Positions 36,686 to 48,600 of a stretch of 64,000 nucleotides of DNA are shown here, in pieces. The position numbers and the translations under genes were made by a program. The stretch is taken from positions 23,487,501-23,551,500 of the forward strand of contig OY747705.1 in the NCBI GenBank assembly GCA_963556495.2, given 5' to 3'. The notes beneath the pieces were generated by a model. It did no database searches, had not been told where the DNA came from, and saw only the letters and a program-made list of their open reading frames with translations. The stretch comes from Valencia hispanica. Its lineage: Eukaryota; Chordata; Actinopteri; Cyprinodontiformes; Valenciidae. Each line of letters opens with the position of its first letter. Position 1 is the first letter of the stretch.

Positions 36686-39600
36686 TATATATATATATAG
36701 ATATATAGATATATAGATATATATATATATAGATATATATATATATGGTTCCAATTGGTAAAACCATTAGACAGCATGGGATAGATTTCCACAGCTATTC
36801 CGATGATACACAACTACATCCCCCCATAAATCCTGATGAATCCAGTCAATTAGGTAGATTACAGGCATGTCTAGAAGACATTAAAACATGGAAAACTCTA
36901 AACTTTTTGCTCTTAAATTTTGACAAGACAGAAGTTGCAGTCTTTGGACCAGAAGTTCTAAAAAAGAAACTGCTTAGTCAATTACTTCATCTTGATGATA
37001 TTAAATTAGCCTCCGGTAATAACGTAAACAACCTCAACGTTATTTTTGACCAAGACATGACATTCAAATCTCATATTAAACAGGTTTCTAGGATTTCCAT
37101 CTTTCACCTCAGGAATATTGCTGAAATTAGAAACATCCTGTCCAGGAGTGATGCTGAGAAACTAGTCCATGCATTTGTTACCTCAAGGTTGGACTGCTGT
37201 AATTCTTTACTATCATGAAGTCCACAAAATGCAATTAAAAGCCTTCAGTTGAACCAAAATGCAGCAGCAAGAGTTCTGATGAATATTAAAAAGAGAGATC
37301 ACATTTCTCCTGTTTTTGCCTCTCTTTATTTGTCCCTGTAAATCCAGAATATAATTTAATATCCTCTTTCTTACATTTAAAGCCCTTAATAATCAAGCTC
37401 CATCATACATCAGAGATCTGATTGTTCCATGTGTTCCTAACAGAGCACTTCGCTCTCAGATTGCAGGTTTACTTGTAGTTCCTAGGATTTCTAAAAATTG
37501 AATGGTAGGCAGATCTTTTAGTTATCAGGCTACTCTCCTGTGGAACCAGCTCCCAGCTTTAGTCCATGAGGCAGACACTCTGTTTACTTTTAAGGCCAGA
37601 CTTAAAACTTTCCTTTTTGATAAAGCGTATAGTTAGAGTGGCTAAGGTCATCCTGAGCTATCTCTGTAGTTATGCTGCTATAGGCTTAGACTATTGGAGG
37701 ACAGACTGACCCCTTTTCTTCACTCTGCTACTTTTCTCTTCTACTACTTTCCAGTTGCATTATTTTCTGTTATTTCAACTGTTAACTTTGTTTTCTTTTA
37801 GTGTTTTTTACTCCATAGAAGCTACACCTAGTCTGGTGACTAGGTGTAGGTTGCAGCTTTCCTGCTTTGCTGCAATGCCCTGTTGGACGGGGGACACTCC
37901 AGTAACTGAACATCCACTGTGTCGTGTTATCAACTTTTTACTTTCTGTAACATAGAAAGTGCTCTTCCATCAGTTCTTTTTGTTCTTTCAGTGTCTCTGC
38001 TCTGTCTTTTTGAACCCCCAGACGGTCGTGGCAGATGGCTGCTTGTACTGAACCAGGTTCTGCAGGAGGTTTCTTCCTGTTAAAGGGGAGTTTTTCCTCT
38101 CCACTGTCGCTACATGCTTGCTCAGTACGAGGGATTGCTGTGGTTGGAGTCTGCATCAACGGGGCACAATTGCCAGTCAATAACTCGATATAATCTGCTG
38201 GGATTCCTTAAGTAGAAAACTAGCTAAAACTTTAAACTGATTGGTATGTTTGTATTGAAATGACTTTCTTGTAAAGTGCCTTCAGATGACATCTGTTGTG
38301 AATCAGCACTATATAAATAAACTGAATTGAATTGAAATAGGTGGCGATACACAACATTTCGCACTGGCATTCTTCCAGTTGGCCCAGAGCGTCACACAGA
38401 CGGTAAATAAATGCTCGCAGCAGTAAAGCAGATGGAGAAAACCAGGATGAGCACAATGAAAAAAGAAATGGACAACAACAACGCTGCAGCACAGTACATT
38501 CTATACATATTATACTGTTTGATTGTGTTATATGTGTTGTTGCTGCTGTGTTGTTGTCGTATTATTCCTGCTTCTGCTGTTTCGTCACTTCTAGAAGGGG
38601 GAGTATCCAGGCTGCTAATAGCTCAACTAAGCTGAGCTGCTGTATACATACAGAAGAATTTTGATTTTTAACCGCATTATGTATGTTTTAGCTTGAATAG
38701 GAATGGGCCAGTTCGGTTCGACTTCGGCCTAAGGTACCTTAGTGTACATGTATACATGCATTTAGTCTGACTAAGGTAATATTTTTGGTTTTCTCTCACT
38801 GCATGTAAATCCACAGACTGGGATAAACCTATAGTTTATGTTGAAGTGAGACCTCTTCTTTTTACATAAGCTTTGCTATTTTAATAGTATTTTCCATTTG
38901 CCAAGCCTGCTTTGCCATTTGTGGGCCAAAAAGATACAGTAAACATTATATATTTTTACAGGAAGTACTTACATATATATATGTCAGGATCCATTTTCCA
39001 CAAATCAACTGAACAGACTGCATTTCCCAGCATTCCTAGCTGTGACCCCAACACATTCCCATTGGTCCGTGTCCAACGAGGATATCACAAAGTATATAAA
39101 AGGGGCAGCAGAGAGCGCCATGATTTGTAGTCCAGCATTGCTCTGCAATGGAATGAGCCATGCTCCCCACCGTTGAATCCCCTTATTTCTGACCTGCTGG
39201 GTGGGAAAGGAACCCTTTTGAATCTTTGAAGTGCCACTGTCTACCCAGCGTTGTCCGTGCATCCAGCCTGGTGGGCAGTAGGACTGTTCCCAGACAGTTC
39301 TTTAACCCAGTTTTTTTTCGACCGCCGGGCTGTCTAGGACATCGACTCGCAGCCGTCCGCCCTGCAACTCGGACCGAGGTTCAAAAGAACCCTGCGCAAG
39401 GTTCTGTTTCTCTCTTTTGCTCAACTACGGACAAATTTTGCTCCCCTTTTTGTGGACTGGACCTCCCTTAACTCAAAATAGAACTGAACCGGTTCATTTA
39501 TTCTAATCTTGTTAGAAAAGCAAATTTCATTGGTCTTTGTTCCCCACGCGTCTGGTCTTTGTTTGAACCCCCTTGGAGCGAGGGATTAGCCAACCTCCTG

Positions 39601-42600
39601 GTGGCTACCCCACTTTAGCATCCACATCTGCGCATGCCTTGGCTTCCACCTACGGGAAGAACCAACGCATGACTTTCCCTTATTTGTGTTTGTTCCATCC
39701 ACATATTACTCATTTTCTAAGATTGGTAGTAGTTAGTTGCATGCTTCAAAATAGATTGGAATTATTGACAAAATCTTTTGGCTGTAATGTTGATCTATTT
39801 TCTTAATAATTTCCCCTTAGCTTAAAGAGAAGTTTTCTGTGATTACTTGGTGTATGGGTTCAAATATTGTCCATGCCGTTTTGAACTTATACTTTTCAGA
39901 AGAGACTGGGTGTCTGTTATTACAAGTGCTTCTCCTGGAGAAGCTGGTGCCCCGAACATTAATTGATAGATTCAAACTTGAACTTCATCAACAATTTTAT
40001 TAATATTAAATTATTGATCATAATTATTGATGGTTATGTAAACCAGACAAAAATAGCTCACTCTGTGTCCCAACATATACACATTATCTACTATAAGTAT
40101 TAGTTTAATAAGTTTTATATTGAAAAAATATATATTTTGAAAATGTGTTTCTTATGCATTAATTTGTTATTTTGTAATTATGTTATGTCCTCCACCAAGG
40201 ATGTTATGTTTTTGCCAGGGTTTGTTTTTTTGTTAGTCTGACTGTCTGTCTGTTAGTTAGCAACACAGACAGACAGACAGACAGACAGACAGAAAGACAG
40301 TCACTCAGTCCATCCGTCCAGAATGTGTGCAGCTTGCACATATCTTATGACCTTATAATACTGTCCATTTATCAGTACATGGCATTACAGTGTTTTTACT
40401 ACACCGGACTAATTGTATTAAACTCGATGAGAAAGTGATCATTATATTGTTCTTAATTTTGGGTCCCAGGGTACTTTTATCCGGGGGAGAGGGGAAGGGG
40501 GGGTGGGGGTTGAAAACTGAGATGGTGGCCAGTGAATGTGAGGGGGCCGGGAAGTGCAAAACAAAATTACATTAACCTGAAACGCTTTTACATTTTTACC
40601 AAAACACTTTTACAAATTCACCAAAACACATTTACAAGTTTACCGAAACACATTTACAAGTTTACCGAAACACTTTTACAAATTTACCGAAACACATTTA
40701 CAAGTTTACCGAAACACTTTTACAAATTTACCGAAACACATTTACAAGTTTTTTTTTTGTTTTTTTTTTATACGTGTCCTGTTTTGCAGTGTGGAGCTCA
40801 GAATTGGTGTCTGAGTACCAAGTAGAAGCCCAACAGATTTACTTTCACAAGCGGAGCAGTACAGCTTTTGCTACAGTACTCCACTTGATACATGTGTGAA
40901 AAATCTTTATTATGAATTGTTGGGGTTTAATTTCCTGATGTTATGGACACGGAGACGGAAAATTAAGGAGAAGAAAGAAGGAAGATGAAGAAGAGAGGTA
41001 GGAAACAAAATGTCAAGAGAGAGGGTGAGTTGAAAATACAAGAGTGGAAGGGGAACAAAGAAAACACAGGAAGACATTCAAGTCTGCCTCCATACCCACA
41101 GGACAGCAGAGAGAGGGGGAAAAACAAAACAAAACACGAAGAAGGAACATCGACAAAACAAACCAAACATTGTGAACTAAGAATTACACAACCACATCAC
41201 ACAAAAATAGATATAAAAATACAACAATGTCACAGAAAAACTCATGGTACCGATTAATCAAGCTCTAGTAATGATAACCTCAGCCCAAGAATATATCCTT
41301 AAACACCAGAGACCCCATCTATGTGTGTGTGTTAGCATGCTGGTGCATATAAGGTTTCTCCATAAGAGTGTTCGATAGTTGGTGTGAGCAGGCATCAATC
41401 CGTCTCCCAGGAATTGATGCAGACATGAAGGAGATCGGAGCAAAGACGTCCATAGGCCCCCCATTAAGTGTAAGGCCTGAGGTGCGCCAGGCAAGGGGGC
41501 AGAACAAGATCCAACCTGACAGGTAGACAAAGACATACAGACAAAGACATACAGACACAGTCATACGTTCCCTCCCTCTTAAACCCATACATTCTCACTG
41601 ACTCACCAAGATACCCAAAAAAATGACGCTATACCCTCACTCACACACCCCATACACACTTTATGCTCCCAGGTCCAGGGACCGATGCCCCAGTAGAGCC
41701 ACCAGCCCCCGGACCCGGGAGATGGACCCCCTACCTTCTAGGAAGGAGACAAGCAGACCGCCAAGGGCCCCACAGTGGTAAAGCAGCCCGACAGCCCAGG
41801 ACCCCGACCAGACCGCCTGTTCCTCCTCCGGACCCCAACCCCTGATGGCCCGTAGAGAACAGGGGTGTGAAAAGACCCCGAGCCTCCATCCTCCTGCTCC
41901 AGTATGGTGTTGATAAGTGTTGTTATAATGTGCATTTAAAACAGAGGGGTGGGATGTGGGGAAGGCAGCCACACATCCCCCAACCCCCACCCCGAGCCCT
42001 CAATGTCTATATGTGGTTTAACAGTGGGCACCGGCACCAGAGGTGAAGCTGATTGAACCGCTCCCCCTCTGGATGCCGAAAAGTGTGCCCACCCCAAAGT
42101 CCCTACATATGTGTCGCGTGAGAATGTTATAAGTGGGAGGGTCTAAGTTGTATATTAAAATTGGGACCCAGGATGCCACGCCACACCCCATTGATGTGCC
42201 CATGCCCCAAAACCCTATATGAGGGGTAAAGTGATGGAGCGGGTGGACAGAGGTGTCCAGGGATGGGGAGGGAAGGACTGGGAGACAAAATGTCTTCCCA
42301 GGGAGCCAGCTCCCCCACTGACCCCAATAGGCACTGCTGTTCACCGGGATCCACCAGGGGAGGGAGGCCATGGCACGTTCGACCTGGGGCCCACGGCCAC
42401 AGCACCACAAAGCCCCACGGACCCCAAGGCAGTCCCCCCAGCCCCATCCCAGAAGGGGAACTAAACCCACTCTGACATTCGCTCTACTCTCAAAACACAA
42501 AAGACACTAGACACCCAGGTTGAGTTCACCCCTCCCCACCGATGAGCTGGGCGGCCGACTCACCAGGCCGACATCCACCAGCCCCATTCCTTGTAGAGCG

Positions 42601-45600
42601 ACCACTGCTGCTGAACGGCCCGGCAGGAGACCAAACCCAGCGCCCCTCCCACCCTGCCCTGCACGCCCACCACGCGGCCAGTCCCCCCACAAGTCCGACC
42701 AAACCCGGCCAAATTCCCGACCCCAGCGCCCCGCACAAAGACCAAGACCCAGGAGCCAAGTCCAGTGCGAAAAAGGACTGATCCGGCCCAGAAATGCCAC
42801 CCAGCCGCCACGACCAGCAGCCAGGCACCCCAACCAGCAAACAAGGCGAGACAATCGGCCCAGAGAAAAAGAGAGAGGCGGCTGCACATGCCGGCCGACG
42901 GCCGGCCCCGACCCCCACAGGCAACAGAGACCCCACGTCGGCCGACCCCCAGCCAGGACCACAGCTAGGGGGCGCGGCGTCCCAGAGCCCCGAATCCCAA
43001 GGACCACCCCAGACCCTACCCAGGCGCAGCACGGCCACCAGGCCAGTAACCCATGTCCGCCAGTGCAACCCCCCTAAGGCACCGCATGCAGACATCAGGA
43101 GTTACCACCCAAAGCCCAACCCCAGGCCGGCCACGACGTCCAGCGCCCCATCCGCCCAGTGATCCCACCCCCTGGGGTCCCCCCCAGATGCCTCCAACCC
43201 CAAAACCCCCACATCAGCAACAGTATCCCAAACGACAAAACCAAGTGCCCTCCACCCCCACTAGGTGATGGAGCCGATCAAAGGAGCCCAGAGAGATTGA
43301 TCAGATATGGAGCCAGAGGCCGTCTCAAGACCAATATGGTCCAACAAGAGATTTCTATACTGATTAATATTAAGAGATTTTTTATTTTTCCAGTTCAGGA
43401 GGATAGTTTTCTTAGCGATGCATAAGGCAATGTGAACCATTAGAACTGACTTTGTGTCCATGGTGACATCATTTAAATTTCCTAACAGGCAAATTGAGGG
43501 AGATGGTGGGATGTTACATTTCAGACACTTTGATAAGTCCTCACATATCTGGCACCAAAATTTCTTAAAAGTTTGGACAGAACCAAAGCGCATGAACATA
43601 AGTATCTGGTATATTGCTTGTGCATTGTAAGCAGGTATTAGACGATGTAAAACCCATCCTAAACATTCGTTGACCTGTATAGTGTACTCTATGAAGGATT
43701 TTGTATTGCATTAATTGCAAATGAGGATTTTTTGTTATTTTAAAGGTTCTTAAACATATCTGAGACCAGACGTTTTGGTCAAAGTTGGCTGATAAATCCA
43801 CCTCCCATTTTGAAATAGGGATGGCTATTGATTCATCTAATGTAGATAAAGTTTTGTATATTTTAGACAGCAATTTGGGGGGGTTGAGATTAGGAAAATC
43901 TAAAACTCTTGCTGGAATTGGTAATTCAGCTGTATTGAGCCTAAATTTACCTTTAATAATAGATTTCATTTGTTGATATTGTGAGAATTTGTTTTTATCA
44001 ATTCCATATTGTGTAATTAATGTATTAAATGGGATAAAGTCTGTTCCTTCAAATATATGTTCCAGGTATTCAATTCCATTGCACCTCCAGACTGGAAAAC
44101 TTATCATACATTTTTTTTGCAAGATGTCGGGGTTATTCCAGATGGGAGTACGTCTGCATGGGATTATTGTGGACTCTGTCATTTTTAGAAACTCCCACCA
44201 TGCTGTCAGAGAGGAGCTGATATTTATGCTTTTAAACCATTCATATTGTTTTATATTTGAGCTAATAAATGGTAGGTCTGAAAGTTTTATCTTATTACAT
44301 AGTGTCTGTTCTACGTCTATCCAGGACTCGTCTAGGTAGCTATGTTTTAACCATCTTGAGATGTATTGGAGCCTGTTAGCTAAAAACTAATGATGGAAGT
44401 TTGGTAGATCTAGACCTCCTTTTTCTTTGGTCTTCTGCAGTGTTTTTAAACTGATACGTGGGGGTTTATCTTTCCAAAGAAATTTAGAGATAGAGGAGTC
44501 CAGAGATCTAAACCAGTCTAGTGATGGTTTACTTGGGATCAATAAGTAGTTGATTCTGGGCAAAACCATCATTTTTATTGAAGCAACCCTTCCCATAAGT
44601 GATATGGGTAGGGATTTCCATCTAGCAAGATCATCTTCCACTTTTTTTAAAAGTGGGATGTAGTTTAGCTTTATTAAATCTCCCAGTCTTGGTGAGACAT
44701 TGATACCTAAATAGGTAATATTCCCTGACTGCAGTTGTGTATTAGTTGGATTCTGGATAGAACAATTGATTGGAAGAACTGTAGATTTTAACCAATTTAT
44801 AGAATAATCTGAAACATTTGAGTAAGAGTTTATCAACCCGATTACCTGAGAGAAAGAGGTTTGTGAATGCTGGAGAAAAAGTAATACATCATCTGCATAA
44901 AGACTAATTTTATGTTCTATGTTATTGCATTTTATGCCTTTAATATTGTGAGTTTGCCTGATTGCTGCAGCTAGTGGTTCAATAAAAATAGCGAACAGGG
45001 AGGGAGAGAGAGGACATCCCTGCCTGGTACCTCTCTGAAGATAAAACCTAGATGATGTTTGGTTATTAGTCCTGATACATGCTGTTGGTGAACTGTATAA
45101 TATTTTCAACCAGTTTATAAAATAATTTCCAAAGCCAAATTTATGTAAGGTTACAAATAAGAATTTCCAGTTAACTCTATCAAATGCTTTTTCTGCATCT
45201 AAAGATAATATATTAGTTTTAATGTTTTTACAGTAAGAAAAATCTATTAAATCTATTAATCTACATGAATTTGTGGATGAATGTCTCCCTTTAATAAAAC
45301 CAGTTTGATCAGGATGTATTATAAGAGGGGTTACTTTCTCTATCCTTTTTGCGAGGGCTTTGCAGATTATTTTAAGATCAACATTAACAAGGGATATGGG
45401 ACGATAGCTGGTGGGAAACAAAGGGTCTATACCTGATTTTAGTAGAAGACTAATGTAGGCAGAATTCATATTTGGTGGGAGTCTGCCATTTTCCTTGGTT
45501 TCCTGTAGCATTCTGTGGAATGTTGGTGCCAGAATATTCCAGAATTCTTTATAGAACTCTGCTGGAAATCCATCTGGGCCTGGAGCCTTTTTATTGGGCA

Positions 45601-48600
45601 TGCCTTGGAGGGCCTCCTGGAGTTCAGCCGCTGTTAGTGGTGAATCCAGGGCCATCGCTTGACTTTCAGATAATTTAGGTAGTGTTATGTTATTCAAAAA
45701 TTTTTCAATTTCATGATCTGATGGATTTATCTCTGGTGAGTATAAAGCCTTGTAACATTCTTTAAATGTGTTGTTTATTCTTCCAGGATCATTTACTGTA
45801 TTCCCGGTCTGATCTTTAATAGCAGATATAGTTGTTTTTTCTTTATTAATTTTTAGCTGGTTAGCCAAAAATCTACCTGATTTATTACCTAGTTCAAAGT
45901 TTTCTATCCTAAGTCTTTGAATTAAGAACTGGGTCTGTTTATTAATAATTTGATTTAATTCTAGCTTTGCTTTACGGATTTTGCCTAGTCTCTCCTCATC
46001 TAGAGAAGCTTCTAATTAATTAATAGTTTCTTCTAATTCCTGAATACGTTTTTTTTCCATTTTTCTTTTTATTTGATGAGAATGAGATTATTTTACCTCT
46101 AATCACAGCTTTTCCTGCCTCCCAAAGAATGGATGGCGACGTACCAGGGAGGTTGTTATATTCCAAATATGAGGCCCACTCTTTTTCTAAATATTTATTA
46201 AATTCTTTATCCTTAAGTAAGGATGTATTAAATCTCCAATTTTTGCTTTGAGGTGTTTCTGTTTTATCTACTAAAGTTAAAGAAACAGGAGCATGATTGC
46301 TAACAGCTATAGGGTGTATCTCAGTGTCTGAAATGTCAGTCAACAGTGAGCTGCTGACTAACAAATAATCCAGTCGAGAATATGAATGGTGGACATTTGA
46401 GAAGAAAGTATATTTTTTGTCATTGGGGTGAAGAGATCGCCATGCATCACAAAGTCCATAATCGCACATGTACTGTTTGACTATGCTGTGTTGAGCCTGT
46501 CTATTTCTTCATTTAAACCAAAGTTGAGGTCGCCCCCAAGAAGAAGTGAGCAATCCATGTGTTCAAGGAGCACCGAGAAGAAGGAATGAAAGAATGAGGG
46601 GTCATCAACATTTGGACCATATATACTGACAATACATAACTTTTGGTTATGTAAAGATAGTTTTACTATAATAAATCTAGCCTCTGGATCTGTAACTGTA
46701 TCTATTAATGTAAAATTTACATTTTTATTTATTAATATTGCTACTCCCCTTTGTCTAGAGTTATAGCATGCAGAAAACACATTAGGAAACTCAGGGGATT
46801 TAAGATCATCTGCAGCTGAGGTAGATTTATGGGTTTCTTGTAATAAGACGACATCTGCCTTCAATCTTTTAAGCTGGTTAAAAATCTTAACTCTTTTCTC
46901 TCTGGTGCCAGCTCCATGAATATTCCACGTGACAAACCTTAGAGTAGTCATAGTTTTGAGATAAAAGTTTTAAAGTCCATATCTCCATAGAAACAGATAA
47001 ACACATGTGTATTATTAGTTTGTGCTTGGGGTTGCCTGATTGAAAATCCAAAAGCCGAGATATAAGAAAGAGAGAAATAGAAGAAACTTGTGAAGGTGTG
47101 AAGGGTGAGGGTGAGAGAGAAAGAAATAGTTACACTACCGTTCAAAAGTTTGGGGTCACCCAAACAATTTTGTTTTCTATGAAAAGTCACACTTATTCAC
47201 CACCACACGTTGTGAAATGAATAGAAAATAGAGTCAAGACATTGACAAGGTTAGAAATAATGATTTGTATTTGAAATAAGATTTTTTTTACATCAAACTT
47301 TGCTTTCGTCAAAGAATCCTCCATTTGCAGCAATTACAGCATTGCAGACCTTTGGCATTCTAGCTGTTAATTTGTTGAGGTAATCTGGAGAAATTGCACC
47401 CCACGCTTCTAGAAGCAGCTCCCACAATTTGGATTGGTTGGATGGGCACTTCTTGCGTACCATACGGTCAAGCTGCTCCCACAACAGCTCAATGGGGTTC
47501 AAATCTGGTGACTGCGCTGGCCACTCCATTACCGATAGAATACCAGCTGCCTGCTACATCTCTAAATAGTTCTTGCACAATTTGGAGGTGTGTTTTGGGT
47601 CATTGTCCTGTTGTAGGATGAAATTGGCTCCAATCAAGCGCTGTCCACTGGGTATGGCATGGCGTTGCAAAATGGAGTGATAGCCTTCCTTATTCAGAAT
47701 CCCTTTTACCCTGTACAAATCTCCCACCTTACCAGCACCAAAGCAACCCCAGACCATCACATTACCTCCACCATGGTTAACAGATGGCGTCACGCATTCT
47801 TGCAGCATCTTTTCAGTTGTTCTGGGTCTCACAAACGTTCTTCTTTATGATCCAAACACCTCAAACTTGGATTCATCCGTCCACAACACATTTTTTTCAG
47901 TCTTCCTCTGTCCAATGTCTGTGTTCTTTTGCCCATCTTAATCTTTTTCTTTTATTGGCCAGTCTCAGATATGGCTTTTTCTTTGTCACTCTGCCCTGAA
48001 GCCCAGAATCCCGCAGCCGCCTCTTCACTGTAGATGTTGACACTGGTGTTTTGCGGGTACTATTTAATGAAGATGCCAGTTGGGGACCTGTGAGGCGTCT
48101 GTTTCTCAAACTAGAGACTCTAATGTACTTATCTTCTTGCTCAGTTGTGCAACGCGGCCTCCCACTTCTTTTTCTACTCTGGTTAGAGCCTGTTTGTGCT
48201 GTCCTCTGAAGGGAGTAGTACACACCGTTGTAGGAAATCTTCAATTTCTTAGCAATTTCTCGCATGGAATAGCCTTCATTTCTAAGAACAAGAATAGACT
48301 GTCGAGTTTCAGATGAAAGTTATCTTTTTCTGGCCATTTTGAGCGTTTAATTGACCCCAAAAATGTGATGCTCCAGAAACTCAATCTGCTCAAAGGAAGG
48401 TCAGTTTTGTAGCTTCTGTACCGAGCTAAACTGTTTTCAGATGTGTGAACATGATTGCACAAGGGTTTTCTAATCATCAATTAGCCTTCTGAGCCAATGA
48501 GCAAACACATTGTACCATTAGAACACTGGAGTGATAGTTGCTGGAAATGGGCCTCTATACACCTATGTAGATATTGCACCAAGAATAGTCATTTACCACA

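Larger units (their letters stand above)
35400..38337 (+). mobile_element. L2-like LINE with RT domain and 3' end
   Basis: The RT domain is readable: [20 protein letters not shown] and [18 protein letters not shown] at 36150-36280, [37 protein letters not shown] (36430-36490), a decayed [13 protein letters not shown], then SYSDDTQLH (36797-36823) in place of the catalytic YxDD. It continues through [20 protein letters not shown] (37158-37217), after which stops accumulate. The 3' end has GTGCCTTCAGATGACATCTG, ATAAATAAACTGAATTGAAT and a GAATT-type tail. The 5' endonuclease part is missing or too decayed to see. The fragment at 50078-50221 is the same 3' end in the other orientation. Confidence 0.85.

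Noticed and set aside
40575..40748. A CRISPR-like array (regular ~22-bp repeats)
   Set aside because: The units are directly adjacent without unique spacers, in a vertebrate genome; this is a minisatellite arm of a mobile element.
42507..43162. Overlapping open frames of 100-190 residues on both strands
   Set aside because: The same GC-rich L1 3' UTR composition effect; low-complexity Pro/Arg or Gly/Trp content.
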